Shown piece after piece: positions 1 through 10,700 of a stretch of 64,000 nucleotides of DNA (positions within the stretch are counted from its first letter, which is position 1; every line of letters begins with the position of its first letter). This stretch comes from Gemella haemolysans ATCC 10379 (lineage in GTDB: Bacteria; Bacillota; Bacilli; Staphylococcales; Gemellaceae): positions 1-64,000 of the forward strand of contig NZ_ACDZ02000011.1 in assembly GCF_000173915.1 (NCBI RefSeq), in the 5' to 3' direction. A program made the position numbers and the translations under genes. The notes under the pieces were generated by a model. The model worked only from the letters and a program-made list of their open reading frames with translations, searched no databases and was not told the origin of the DNA.

Positions 1-335
1 CCTGCAAGTTCGTACTGAATATCTTCATTTTTTAGTTTATAGTCTTTATTTTTATAAACTAATGAATCAAGAATTTTAGCATTATAAGGTACTAATCCTT
101 TTTCATAATGGCTATGGTCACCGTGAAGTGTAACATAACCATCTTCAGTAATTTCACTTACAACTACTGAGCTAACTTTATCAGAGTAATTAATTTTTTT
201 TGCTTGTGCTGTATTTTGTACTAGTGGTGTAGTTTCATATGCTTGGTGTTTTCCGTATTCGTATCCAGCAAATGCGGATAATCCGATTACTAATGAACCA
301 CAAGCACCAGTAATAATCATATTTTTTTTATTCAT
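1..335 (-). CDS. Pneumococcal histidine triad (Pht)-type surface protein, N-terminal part
   Basis: The gene runs off the left edge; about 111 N-terminal residues are visible. The start at 335 is preceded by AAGGAGAAT. An ATG four bases upstream would give only a three-residue peptide, so it is rejected. The N-terminus is a short Lys-Lys start plus a hydrophobic stretch (ITGACGSLVIGLSAFAGY) that resembles a signal peptide or lipobox. Around residue 85 sits HGDHSHY, matching the HxxHxH triad that binds zinc in Pht proteins of streptococci and Gemella. Family knowledge suggests zinc acquisition or adhesion at the cell surface. The number of triads and the C-terminus cannot be seen. Confidence 0.8.
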   Translation of the reverse strand, partial: MNKKNMIITGACGSLVIGLSAFAGYEYGKHQAYETTPLVQNTAQAKKINYSDKVSSVVVSEITEDGYVTLHGDHSHYEKGLVPYNAKILDSLVYKNKDYKLKNEDIQYELA

Positions 336-568
336 ACATATTCTCCTTAATGATATAATCCGTAATAATTTCGATTTATTATACCATGATTATTAAGGTT
401 TGTAAATAGTTATCTTTTCGATTTAAAAAATATTTTTATTGTATTTATATATACTTGATTATTTAAAAAAATGTAATAATCTTATGATATTTATAAAGCG
501 GAATTATATTTTTTAATTAAAAGCTATGTTATAATGAATAATAGTATAGTTAGAAAGGAGAAAAAGTT

Positions 569-1414
569 ATGACACAATTTGATTTTAAAAAGTTGGTTGA
601 TGCTGAGTATTTATTAAATAATAGAACAAATAACAATGTTGTTGTGATAGATGCACGTGGGGGAATGCTTGAAGAAGGTTCTTTAATGTATGATAAAGCA
701 ATCGTTGTTGACTGGACGGATATAAGTTTACTTGGAGAATTTGGTGGAGAAGATTTAGGGAAATTATTATCTAAAGATAATTATCAACAAATTTTTTCTA
801 AAGTAGGAATTACTAATGAATCTGAAGTACTAGTATATGGTTTTACTATGCCTGAACAAGGATTTGGAGATGAAGCAAGAGTTCTGTATACATTTAGTTA
901 TGCAGGATTTGATAATATTAAGTTCATTGATGGCGGTTTTAAACAAGTTGAGAAACTAGGATTTAATAAGAAATATGTACCAACTACTGACAGAATTGAT
1001 GTTAGCGATGTAGTTCGTAGCGAAGCAACTCAAAATGAAAAAGCTATTTATACTGACGAATTATTATCAAAAATAGGTAATACAGATGTTCAAATTATTG
1101 ATACTAGGTTAGAAGTTGAATATAATGGTCGTGTAATTTATGGAGAGAATAAGGCAGGTCATATTCCTGGTGCAATTTCTCTACCGTTTAATTCGTTAGT
1201 TGATAGTAATGGTTTTTTAAAATCTAGAGCATCATTAGAAAAATATGTAACTGACAAAGGTTTAGATAAAAATAAACTACAGGTTACTTATTGTACTACT
1301 GGAGTTCGTGCTTCGTACGTTGCCGTAATATTAGAAGAGTTAGGTTTTAAAGTGCGAAATTATGAGCCTTCATTTGCAAGATACGCTAATGTCGGTGAAG
1401 TAGTATTAGATTAA
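569..1414 (+). CDS. Sulfurtransferase with two rhodanese domains
   Basis: 281 residues, the usual length of a tandem-rhodanese thiosulfate or 3-mercaptopyruvate sulfurtransferase. The N-terminal domain (about 1-130) lacks an active-site Cys. The C-terminal domain (about 150-281) has the catalytic loop YCTTGVRA near residue 243, with the Cys that would carry the persulfide, and the upstream rhodanese motif IDTRLEVEY. The start follows AAAGGAGA at good spacing. A sodium:solute symporter follows 26 bp downstream and is probably co-transcribed, so the substrate imported may be sulfur-containing; that is inference. Donor specificity cannot be decided from sequence. Confidence 0.85.
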   Translation: MTQFDFKKLVDAEYLLNNRTNNNVVVIDARGGMLEEGSLMYDKAIVVDWTDISLLGEFGGEDLGKLLSKDNYQQIFSKVGITNESEVLVYGFTMPEQGFGDEARVLYTFSYAGFDNIKFIDGGFKQVEKLGFNKKYVPTTDRIDVSDVVRSEATQNEKAIYTDELLSKIGNTDVQIIDTRLEVEYNGRVIYGENKAGHIPGAISLPFNSLVDSNGFLKSRASLEKYVTDKGLDKNKLQVTYCTTGVRASYVAVILEELGFKVRNYEPSFARYANVGEVVLD

Positions 1415-1440
1415 AATAATAAGGAGAATTTATATAGAAA

Positions 1441-2811
1441 ATGAATGATATGACAGGATATCTATTTTGGGGATTTTTAATAGTTTATGGAGTGGTAATG
1501 TTTTTATTATCACCAAAGAAGGTAACAGAAGCAGGATTTTTTAGAGGTGATGGTAACAGAGGTGAAAAACCTACTGAGATGATGCTTATGTTAAGTATTT
1601 TTATAAGTTGGATCTTTGCTAAATCTGTAACTAATGCTGCAAATTTAGGAGCCCAATATGGCTTTGTTGGTGGATTAGCTTATGCAACATATTGGCTTTG
1701 TATTCCTATTTGTGGTTTAGCAATCTATAGATTAAGAACAAAGTACCAAGCAAAAGGATTGGTAAGTTTCTTAACTTCTAATTATGGAAAAGCAGCTTCT
1801 GTTGCATTTTCGGCTGCGATACTTATTCGTTTATTTAATGAAGTATGGAGTAATACTTCTGTTGTAGGTGGATATTATGGAAAAGCGGGTAGTAAAGAGT
1901 TTATTATCTCTGCAATTCTATTTACTGCTATTACTTTAGGGTATACTGTGCTTGGTGGATTAAGAAGTTCAATCGTAACTGATGTTATCCAAGCCGTTAT
2001 TTTTATATTCTTTGTTGGTTGGGTAGTTACTTTAATTTTACCGCAACACAACATTAGTGATTTTGTAACATCGGGAAGTTGGGCGATGAACGCAGGTGTA
2101 GATATGTTACTTGTAACAATTCTACAATTATTTAGTTATCCATTCCACGATCCAGTACTTACAGATAGAGGATTTATAGCTAGTGAGAAGACTATGCTTC
2201 GTGCATTTTTCGTATCTGGTATTTTAGGATTCTTCTCTATTCTAATCTTTAGTTTTATTGGAATTCATGCGAAATTAATTGGAATGGAAGTAAGTAGCAA
2301 TGTTCCAGCAGCTTTAGGTAAAACTTTAGGTGTCGCAGGGTATTTTGCTATGATAGTAGTAATGGTATCTGCAGCAGGTTCTACACTTGACTCTACATTT
2401 GCAAGTTTAGGGAAGTTAACTGCTAAGGATTTACCAGAAATGTCTAATAGAGGATTAAAAAATCCTAAGAAAGTAGCTATTTTATTTATGATTGCATTTG
2501 CTATTATAGGTAATCTTCCAATGATTATGGGAACAGATATTCTTAAAGCTACAACGATTAGTGGAACAATGGTAATTGGACTAGCTCCGATTTTCTTATT
2601 ACACGGTTTTGTTAAACCAACAAAATTAGGATTCCACTTGAGTTTTTGGATTGGAATTATTTTAGGAATACTATTAACTATTAATTTAATTCCTACAAGT
2701 TGGGCTATTGGTACAGGTAAGAATGCATTACTACTAGGAGTTAATTTATACGGACTAATTTTATGTACTATTGGTTATGCAGTACCAGGAATGTTCGCAA
2801 AAAATAAATAA
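1441..2811 (+). CDS. Sodium:solute symporter (SSF) family transporter
   Basis: 456 residues, almost entirely hydrophobic, with about 12-13 predicted membrane spans and basic loops such as RLRTKYQAKG. The stretch from Ser-Arg-Gly repeats to GGLRSSIVTDVIQAVIF is typical of SSF (PutP/PanF-like) sodium-coupled symporters. It lies directly after the sulfurtransferase with AAGGAG about 15 bases before the ATG, a slightly long spacing; an in-frame TAG just upstream excludes a longer protein. A hairpin terminator follows at 2824. The substrate is unknown. Confidence 0.8.
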   Translation: MNDMTGYLFWGFLIVYGVVMFLLSPKKVTEAGFFRGDGNRGEKPTEMMLMLSIFISWIFAKSVTNAANLGAQYGFVGGLAYATYWLCIPICGLAIYRLRTKYQAKGLVSFLTSNYGKAASVAFSAAILIRLFNEVWSNTSVVGGYYGKAGSKEFIISAILFTAITLGYTVLGGLRSSIVTDVIQAVIFIFFVGWVVTLILPQHNISDFVTSGSWAMNAGVDMLLVTILQLFSYPFHDPVLTDRGFIASEKTMLRAFFVSGILGFFSILIFSFIGIHAKLIGMEVSSNVPAALGKTLGVAGYFAMIVVMVSAAGSTLDSTFASLGKLTAKDLPEMSNRGLKNPKKVAILFMIAFAIIGNLPMIMGTDILKATTISGTMVIGLAPIFLLHGFVKPTKLGFHLSFWIGIILGILLTINLIPTSWAIGTGKNALLLGVNLYGLILCTIGYAVPGMFAKNK

Positions 2812-2823
2812 ATATAATATAAT

Positions 2824-2857
2824 AAAAGTAAAGAGGGTAAGTCTTTACTTTTATTTT
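2824..2857 (+). terminator. Rho-independent terminator after the SSF gene
   Basis: An 11-bp stem (AAAAGTAAAGA with TCTTTACTTTT), a 7-base loop and a following T-rich tract. It ends the sulfurtransferase-transporter unit. Confidence 0.8.
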
Positions 2858-2875
2858 TAATTTGGAGAGGGTTAT

Positions 2876-3781
2876 ATGGAAAAAGGTAGAAATTGTTCAT
2901 TAGAGTATATTCTTCAAAAGGATTGGGCAAAGAAAAGTAAAAAATTAGAAGAGGAAGTAATCTATATAGTTGGAGGATTATATGGAAATAGATATGCTTT
3001 AGAAATTATCAATAAGATGGCACATGATGAAAATGCGAAGATAGTTTTTAATGGTGATATGCATTGGTTTGATGTCGAAAAGGAAGATTTTATAAAGATT
3101 GAAGAGTTATCTAAAGATAGTATAAAACTTCTAGGAAATGTTGAATTTGAATTATTAAATAATACATCATCTTTAGGATGTGGATGTAATTATCCTGAGG
3201 ACGTTAGTGATGGAGTAGTAGAACGATCAAACATTATTCATAATATGATGAAAGGAAATATCAAAGATGATCAAATACTTAATGATATAAAAGAACGTTC
3301 AAAAACCTTAGTTTTAGATATTTTTGGTAAAAAAATTGCAATTACTCATGGCGATGAGAAAAGTATGTCAGGTTGGAAATGTTCGAATGAGAATTTAAAA
3401 TTAGTATCTAGAAAGAAAGAATTAGACAATTGGTTCAAAGAAAATGATATAGATATATTAGCAACCACACACACATGTTTACCTGTAGTATATGATAATG
3501 GAAGAAATATTGTTATTAATAATGGTGCAGCAGGGATGGCTAATATCCAGGGAGAAACCTTTGGTCTATTTACAAGAATAGCTAAAAATAGTCATAAAAA
3601 AACGATATATTCAGAATATAGAGATGGGATATATGTCGAATTGGTTAAAGTTGATTTTGATATAGAAAAATTCAAGTTATGGTTCGAAAAGGTGTGGCCA
3701 GATGATTCACCGGCGAGTATTTCATATAAAAATCGTATTATAAATGGAACAACACTAACAATAGAAGATATTATTGTATAG
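2876..3781 (+). CDS. Metallophosphoesterase-like protein
   Basis: 301 residues. Motifs in order resemble the calcineurin-type phosphoesterase fold: IYIVGGLYGNRYAL (degenerate first motif), FNGDMHWFD (GD-H), LLGNVEFE (GN-E), ITHGDEKSMSGW (GDxx with His), and ATTHTCLP then INNGAAGM (GHTH-like and GS-like). The first Asp-x-His is not intact (VGGLYG), so metal binding at that position is doubtful. RBS GGAGAGG precedes the ATG. It overlaps nothing and is followed 8 bp later by a GNAT gene, probably in one unit. Substrate unknown. Confidence 0.6.
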   Translation: MEKGRNCSLEYILQKDWAKKSKKLEEEVIYIVGGLYGNRYALEIINKMAHDENAKIVFNGDMHWFDVEKEDFIKIEELSKDSIKLLGNVEFELLNNTSSLGCGCNYPEDVSDGVVERSNIIHNMMKGNIKDDQILNDIKERSKTLVLDIFGKKIAITHGDEKSMSGWKCSNENLKLVSRKKELDNWFKENDIDILATTHTCLPVVYDNGRNIVINNGAAGMANIQGETFGLFTRIAKNSHKKTIYSEYRDGIYVELVKVDFDIEKFKLWFEKVWPDDSPASISYKNRIINGTTLTIEDIIV

Positions 3782-3789
3782 GAGAAAAA

Positions 3790-4341
3790 ATGATAAGAAG
3801 AGCAGCGAAAGAAGATATTAAAGTAATAGAAGGATTATTTGACTTTATTAAATCATTAGAGATAGATATATTAAAAGATTATTCAGAGGAGAAGGTTTTT
3901 AAGATTTTAGAATATGTATTTTCATCTGAATATGATAGATTTAGTTATAAAAAATGTACGGTATATGAAATTGAAGGTGTGATTAAAGGATTTTCTTTTA
4001 CGTATCATTATGATGAAGTCGAAAAAATGAAAGAGTTTTGGTATAGCGAAGTTGTAAGTAATTTTGATTTGAAGAAAGATTCGATGATTTTTGATTATGA
4101 TGAGGTACTAGTTGGAGAATTCTATTTAGATACATTATTTGTTTTTTCTGATGCTAGAGGAGAAGGTATTGGTAATAAACTATTAACAGAATTTGTTAAT
4201 AGTGGAGAAGCTAAGTTAAGTTTAAATGTTGCACAATCAAATAATAGAGCAAGGAAGTTATACGAAAGTTATGGATTTAAAAAAGAATGTGAAATTTTTA
4301 TCGGACATGAAAATTATGATCATTTGATAAGAAGGAAGTAG
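3790..4341 (+). CDS. GNAT family N-acetyltransferase
   Basis: 183 residues. The acetyl-CoA-binding motif A is visible near residues 114-130 as FVFSDARGEGIGNKLL (R/Q-x-x-G-x-G/A form), and motif B as NNRARKLYESYGFKKE near 150-165. RBS AGGAG is 8 bases before the ATG. It follows the metallophosphoesterase-like gene closely. The acceptor substrate is unknown. Confidence 0.8.
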   Translation: MIRRAAKEDIKVIEGLFDFIKSLEIDILKDYSEEKVFKILEYVFSSEYDRFSYKKCTVYEIEGVIKGFSFTYHYDEVEKMKEFWYSEVVSNFDLKKDSMIFDYDEVLVGEFYLDTLFVFSDARGEGIGNKLLTEFVNSGEAKLSLNVAQSNNRARKLYESYGFKKECEIFIGHENYDHLIRRK

Positions 4342-4392
4342 AGGACTAATTTATTGTTTTCAGAAAATTTAAGTCAATTTTTAAAATATATA

Positions 4393-4422
4393 TTACCAAA
4401 TTACTAAAATATGTGCTATAAT
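4393..4422 (+). promoter_or_regulatory. Promoter of pepF
   Basis: TTACCA (-35-like), 18-bp spacer, extended -10 TGC-TATAAT at 4417-4422, followed by an untranslated leader to pepF. Confidence 0.6.
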
Positions 4423-4455
4423 TAAGATTATGTATTATACATAAGGAGAAATAAT

Positions 4456-6258
4456 ATGGTAGAATTACTAAGAAAAGATCAAAAAGTTGAGAATACTTGG
4501 GACTTAGAATCGATGTTTAAAACAAATGAAGATTTTTGGAACCAATTTAAAGAAGTAGAAAAACTTATTCCAGAAATAAAAAACTATAGAGGAAAAGTTA
4601 AAGAAGGAGCAAAAGCATTATTAGAAGTTTTTAAAGTTGAAGGAGATATGTCTTTAAAAATGGAGCAATTAACTATTTATGCTTTCCTAAGAAAAGATCA
4701 AGATAGTACAAATGCTGAATATGGTGAAATATATGCTAAGACAATGAATTTAAATTCTAAGTTTGATGCAGAATGGTCATTTTTAAAACCGGAACTTCTT
4801 TCTATAGAAGAGGAAGTACTTCGAGAATATGTAGAGGAATTAGAAGACTTAAAAGTTTATAAGTTTAAATTAGAAAAACTTAATAAAAAACGTCCTCATA
4901 CATTAGATGCAGAACAAGAAAGAATTGTTGCTATGGCTGCAGAGGCTTTAGATGCAAGTGACGAAACTTTTTCAGCACTGAATAATGCAGATGTTAAATT
5001 TGAAGAAGTTGAAGATAAAGATGGAAATAAACATACTCTGACTCATGGAACTTATGGAACATATATGGAAAGTCCGGATAGAGTACTTAGAAAAAATACA
5101 TTCCATGCTTTATATAATTATTTTAAAAAACATAATAATACTTTGGCATCTACATTAGGTGGAAATCTAAAGAAAAAAAAATATTATGCAGATGTTCATA
5201 AATATTCATCAACAAGAAATAATGCACTGTCTAATAACTTAATTCCTGAGGAAGTTTATGATAATTTAGTAACGGTAGTAAATAAAAAAATTCCTGCCTT
5301 ACAAAGATACTATAATTTACATAAAAGAGCGAAAGGTTTTGAAGATTTTAGACTATACGATAGATCAGTATCTATAGTGAAAGGTGAACCATTAAAATTC
5401 ACATTTGAAGAGGCTCGTGATATTGTACTTGAAGCGGTTAAACCAATGGGTGAAGAGTACGTTAATGATATGAAAAAAGCATTCACAGAACGATGGATTG
5501 ATGTTTATCCAAATAAAGGTAAACGTTCTGGTGCATATTCATGGGGTGGTTATACTACAAAACCATTTGTACTATTAAATTTTGATGGTACATTAAATGA
5601 TGTATATACTTTAATTCACGAACTTGGACACTCTATGCATTCTTACTATACTAGAAAACATCAGCCATATGTATATGGAGATTATTCAATCTTTGTCGCT
5701 GAGGTAGCATCAACTTGTAATGAGGCTTTATTAACTGAGTACCTTTATAATAAATTCGAAAAAGAAGGTAATAAGAACGGTATGCTACGTGTACTTAACC
5801 AGGCATTAAGCGGCTTTACAGCTACAGTATATAGACAAACTCAATTTGCAGAATTTGAGCACAAAATTAACCAACATCTTCAAAATGGGGGAGCTCTGAC
5901 AGCTGAATATTTTAATAATGAGTATTTCAACTTAATTAAGAAATACTATGGTGATGTATTTACCTATGACGAAGATATAAAATATGAATGGTCTAGAGTG
6001 CCACACTTTTATTACAATTACTATGTATACCAATATGCTACTGGGTATTCAGCAGCACAAGCTTTATCTAAGTTAATCTTAGAAGATAGTAAAAACGCTA
6101 AAGTTTATATCGATGAGTTTCTTTCAAAAGGATGCTCTAATTATCCAATTGAGGTTCTAAAAAATGCAGGTGTAGATATGTCTAAACCTGAGCCAATAGA
6201 ATTAGCTCTTCAGGATTTTGAAGAAAAAATAGAAAAATTTGAAAAATTATATTTTTAA
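4456..6258 (+). CDS. pepF: Oligoendopeptidase F (M3B zinc peptidase)
   Basis: 600 residues, the normal length of PepF. The M3 zinc motif HELGHSMHS is near residue 388, with the downstream Glu in the helix FVAEVASTCNEALL as third ligand. The N-terminal half (DLESMFKTNEDFW onward) matches the PepF helical domain. Cytosolic hydrolysis of 7-17-residue peptides is the known family role. It has its own promoter, an AAGGAG RBS and a terminator directly after, so it is monocistronic. Confidence 0.95.
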   Translation: MVELLRKDQKVENTWDLESMFKTNEDFWNQFKEVEKLIPEIKNYRGKVKEGAKALLEVFKVEGDMSLKMEQLTIYAFLRKDQDSTNAEYGEIYAKTMNLNSKFDAEWSFLKPELLSIEEEVLREYVEELEDLKVYKFKLEKLNKKRPHTLDAEQERIVAMAAEALDASDETFSALNNADVKFEEVEDKDGNKHTLTHGTYGTYMESPDRVLRKNTFHALYNYFKKHNNTLASTLGGNLKKKKYYADVHKYSSTRNNALSNNLIPEEVYDNLVTVVNKKIPALQRYYNLHKRAKGFEDFRLYDRSVSIVKGEPLKFTFEEARDIVLEAVKPMGEEYVNDMKKAFTERWIDVYPNKGKRSGAYSWGGYTTKPFVLLNFDGTLNDVYTLIHELGHSMHSYYTRKHQPYVYGDYSIFVAEVASTCNEALLTEYLYNKFEKEGNKNGMLRVLNQALSGFTATVYRQTQFAEFEHKINQHLQNGGALTAEYFNNEYFNLIKKYYGDVFTYDEDIKYEWSRVPHFYYNYYVYQYATGYSAAQALSKLILEDSKNAKVYIDEFLSKGCSNYPIEVLKNAGVDMSKPEPIELALQDFEEKIEKFEKLYF

Positions 6259-6266
6259 AATTTAAG

Positions 6267-6310
6267 AAATCACCTGTATAGTAAAATAGGCTATACAGGT
6301 GATTTTTTAT
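6267..6310 (+). terminator. Terminator of pepF
   Basis: A 15-bp stem (AAATCACCTGTATAG with its complement at 6291-6305) and a T6 run. Confidence 0.9.
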
Positions 6311-6463
6311 AGTTACTTTTAAATTAAGAAATATTAAAAATTATAAAAATAAAAACTATATTTTCTTGATAAAGGTTAATTTTAAAGGTTTTTCTTTACG
6401 TAAAAAAACAAATTTTTATTGATATAATTATAGAATAGCAGTATAATATATTTGGAAAATTTA

Positions 6464-6728
6464 TTTGTAAAAGCAGAAGGGCCATCACAACCAACAACGC
6501 CTGCTGGAACTACACCATCAGTTTTATCGAAAGATGTAGATATATCAACTGGTAAAGAAGCGGGAGGGCTGAGAATAATACAATTGATAGAGCAGAAGCT
6601 AAATATAATAAATTAAAATCAGAATATAAAAAGGAGACGCACTGGTTAATCACAAACCAGAATATAAACTTCCAGCTGCTACTCAAACACCTAAAAAACA
6701 TGTAAATCCAATGAATAAAAAACGTTAA
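6464..6728 (+). pseudogene. Decayed C-terminal remnant of an extracellular protein
   Basis: No intact gene lies between 6311 and 6834. The plus strand has coding-like text spread over three frames: a Pro/Thr-rich stretch (VKAEGPSQPTTPAGTTPS) from 6464, a helical stretch (NTIDRAEAKYNKLKSEYKK) from about 6574 in the next frame, and a stretch ending PAATQTPKKHVNPMNKKR with a stop at 6726. No start codon or RBS is left. It reads as a frameshifted tail of a secreted or wall-associated protein. The parent family is not recognised. Confidence 0.45.
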
Positions 6729-6773
6729 AAAAGTATTGCCAAAAACTTCAGCAGTAAAATAGTATAATTAAAT

Positions 6774-6821
6774 TACCGACTCTAAAAAGAAAGGATCAAT
6801 TTCTAACATTTTGAGTCGGTA
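6774..6821. terminator. Long-loop inverted repeat between convergent genes
   Basis: TACCGACTC at 6774-6782 pairs with GAGTCGGTA at 6813-6821 around a 30-base loop. It lies just after the stop of the minus-strand phosphoesterase, with an AT-rich flank. A weak bidirectional terminator is likely. Confidence 0.45.
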
Positions 6822-6834
6822 TATTAGTTTTATT

Positions 6835-7664
6835 TTATTTTTTTAGTGTTGCTAAAACTAACTCTATTCTATTATTAATCCTAATAGGGAATGAACTGTT
6901 GCCAAGCCCTTGAGAAACAATTAAAGTTGAATCTTCTAGAACATAGTTACCATTAGTATATTTTGGAAAGAAACCTTGACTAGGAGAGAAAATACCACCT
7001 ACAAATGGGATTCTCCATTGACCGCCATGCGCATGACCTGAAAAGATAAGTTCATATCTTATATCTGCGTAAATTGGAAATTTCTCAGGTCTATGTGATA
7101 AAAGTATATTAAAGTGATTTGGTGAGTAAAGTTCTTCTAGAGTTTTTATGAAGTTTGCTCTATGATTTAACTTATCTTCATTTTTAAAGAAATTATAATC
7201 CTCAACTCCAACCAAATTAATACTTTCATTATTTTTTGAGATAAACAGTTTACTGTTGTGTAAATATGTAATATTAAGTTTTTTCATTCTATTTTTAAGT
7301 TGCTCGTATTCTTCAGGAAGTCTAAGTTCATGATTTCCAGAGACGAAATAACATGGAGCTACTATTGCTAATTGACTTAGAATGTTATAAGCAATATCCA
7401 TATCATTATTATAGCTATCTAGAATATCTCCAGTAATAACAATTATATCTGGATTAAAATTCTTAATTTTTTTATAAATGAAAGGTCACTATATCCAATC
7501 CTATCACAATGAACATCACTAACTTGAGCGATTTTAAAATTGTCAAAAGCTTGAGGAAGTTTATTAAACTTAAGAGTAGTTTTTCTTACTTTTAATTTTT
7601 TATTTTGTCTTATTATTGAACTAGCTGCAATAATTGGAGCTAGCGCTAAAATTTTTCGATTCAT
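6835..7664 (-). pseudogene. Metallophosphoesterase (YkuE/YaeI-like), frameshifted
   Basis: One gene split in two frames. The first part starts at 7664 (hydrophobic N-terminus, then QVSDVHCD, the D-x-H motif). The second part carries ITGDILD, SGNHE, LSHRPEKFP and the GHAHGGQ motif, and ends at 6835. The frame breaks at a 7-A run (minus strand; T run 7467-7473 on plus). One more A would restore a continuous product of about 276 residues. All metal-binding motifs are present across the two halves. It could be a real frameshift, a slippage-prone switch or a sequencing error. The known role of the family is hydrolysis of phosphodiesters, often membrane-linked. Confidence 0.75.
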
Positions 7665-7786
7665 TACATTTCACCTTTAAAATAATTTAGTAATAAACAT
7701 AATAGTATTTTAAAATATTATACCATAAAGCTTAAAGTATGTTAAAATATATAATGATAATTAATGTGAAATTAGAGGATAAATAT

Positions 7787-10700
7787 ATGATAAAAATTGA
7801 GAAGATTGATAAAATAGCCGCTTCTAGAAAGCATTCTTATTCAGCCCCGCAATGGCAAGCAATAGCTATTACCGGTGCTGATGTTCTTGTTGCGGCAGCT
7901 GCAGGAAGTGGTAAAACTGAAGTGCTTTCTGAGAGAATTGCAAGGAAGGTAGCTTCTAATAGATGGGATATAGATCGTTTACTAGTACTGACATTCACGA
8001 CTGCTGCGGCGAAGAATATGATTGTAAGAATTGAGAATAAAATCAGTGAACGATTACTATCTACTAATAAGGAAGAAGATTTAATCTATTTAAGAAAACA
8101 AAGAATGTTAATGAATGATGCTTATATAAGTACTATTGATAGTTTTTGTTTAAATGTATTAAAGAAATTTTATTATCTTGTAGAAGAAAAGATTGATAAT
8201 GAAATTAAATATTTATCACCTAATTTTAGTATACTTGCGAATAGTAGAGGATTATTAAATGAAACAGTAGGAAATGTTCTTGAAGAATTAGTACAGGAAG
8301 ATTCTAATACGACTGACCTATTATTTACAGTATTTGGCTCTAAACAGAATATTAGCTCTTATATTATTGATTTATACTATAAATTATTAAATATTCCAAA
8401 TTTCCAAAATTATCTAGATGAAGATTTTACAAAACTAAATAATTTAGTGACTAATAATTTTGAAGTTGAAGATAATAGTATAATAGACAAGTTTAATAAA
8501 GTTAGTGAGTTAACACAAAAAGAAAGTATAGCTACTGCGATAGATTTCTGCAAGTATGTACAACAGTATTTAATAAATTGTAAGAAGGAAAGCTCATTAG
8601 ATATATTGTCTCTTGTAAACTTAGATGAAACAAAAAAAGAAAAGCTTGCAAGGTATGTAGATGAAGATGATATTTCAATAAAGAGTAATCAAGAACAACT
8701 TGAAGAGATAAAAGAGCTTATAAGTAAGCTTAATACACAGTTTGAGACTGAAGATAATATTTTTGATGCTGGGCTATTAAGTGAAGTTCACGGAGTTCTT
8801 ATTGATTATCTAAATTATTTTAGAGTTATAGAAAAAATGAATTTATTGGCTAAGTCGATTACAAGTTTATTGAAGAAACTGCACAATGATTTCATTAAAA
8901 GAAAACGAGAGAATAACTTTTTAGACTTTTCTGATTTAAACCACCTTGCTATAAAGGCTTTAACTAGAGAAGAGAATGGGGAAATTGTTCCTAGTGAAGC
9001 GGCCCAGTATTATAAAAATTATTTCTTAGAAATATATGTTGATGAGTATCAAGACAATAATAACCTTCAAGAGTATATCTTAAATCTTATTAAAGGAGAA
9101 GGAGTACATTTCTTTAGGGTAGGTGATGTGAAACAAGCAATCTACGGCTTTAGAGGATCAAATCCTGATTTATTCGAACAGAAATATAATAGTTATAGAA
9201 AACTAGAAATTGATAATTATTCAGAAAAACAAGAATATTCTTTTGAAAGTGATTCTGAAGGAATTTGTATAGTTTTAAAAGAAAACTTTAGAAGTGATGT
9301 TAATATATTAAAATCTAGTAATTATATTTTTAATAGACTTATGGGGAATAAAAATGCTGGGGTAAGTTATGGAGAAGACAGTGCACTATATTATCCGAAA
9401 GCAAAAGAAAAGAATAGTTCTGAAATTATTCCAACTAGGTTAATTAATGGTAAGATTAATTATTTTACAGGTGAACTTTTAGAAGATAAAAAATCTTATA
9501 GAGAACAATCTATAGAAAATATTGCTTATGAAATATTATTAGGTATAAAAAATGGAAGAAAATACAGTGACTATGCTATTTTAGTTAGAAATAGTACAAA
9601 AATGTCTAGTTTTAAAGAAGTTTTTGCCAAATACAATATACCGTTATTCTTTAAGGAAAAGGTAGGATTTACTGAATCTAATACATTTAATATTTTGTAT
9701 AATATTCTTAGGTTTTTAGATAATACGAATAGAGACGCTAGTTTACTAGCAATTTTACATACTGAAATTTTTGATTACAGTAATGATGAATTATTAAAAT
9801 TATCCATAACAAAAGGGAAAAATCTTTTTGAAAGATTACAAAACAGTGAAAAGGAAAAAGATTATAATACTGTAAATTTATTAAAAAAATGGTTGAATTT
9901 CAGTTTGAACAACTCACTTCCAAATCTATTGGAATGTATAGCTATTGATACAGATTTTAAAAATTATTTAGTAACAATTGATACAAATGATGAAGAATTA
10001 GATTATTATGAAAACTTTATAGATATTGTTAATGACTATCAAAATATAGATAATAAATTGAGTGGCTTGGTAAATCAATTAAAAATTATAAAAAATGATG
10101 AGGTATTTGAAACAAAAAAACGCACACCAAATGATAGTGTAACTTTATCAACGATTCATATCTCTAAAGGATTAGAATATAAGATAGTTTTTGTGGCAGA
10201 TTTAGATACTTCATTTAGTAAAAGAGGTTATACAGGTGAATTATTATTCACAGAAATCTTTGGTTTAAGTATCAAAGCAGAAGAATTAGCTCAAAAGTTT
10301 GGTTTAATTTCTAGTAATATAGAAAAATTGAATCAGCTGTATAAATATAATAGTATTTTAATAAAATTACGTGAAAGAGAAGAAGAAGTACGTAATTTGT
10401 ATGTTGCACTGACTCGTGCTGAAAACTCGCTACACCTTGTGAGTCCAAATGGTGTAGAATTAAATAACGAGAAGACTAAAGATAAACCGTTATACCAATC
10501 TCTAATAGAGGACGATAATTTCGAGAAAATCTTAAATAATCTACTAAGTGACTATGGGGAAGAGTTTATTTTTGAAAATGAAAAGGATGCTTTGTTTAAA
10601 GATTACGAAAGTGAGCCTCTTGTAAAAGATGAAGAAGATAGTTCGGGATTTGATTTGCAAGAATTTTATAAGCAATTTGAAAGTAAGCAACAGGATGAAT

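Noticed and set aside
6510..6701. Minus-strand 63-residue hydrophobic reading frame
   Set aside because: It is antisense to the coding-like remnant on the plus strand and has no RBS.
7739..7786. Longer AddA start
   Set aside because: No RBS before 7739; AGAGG precedes the ATG at 7787 and homologues start near there.
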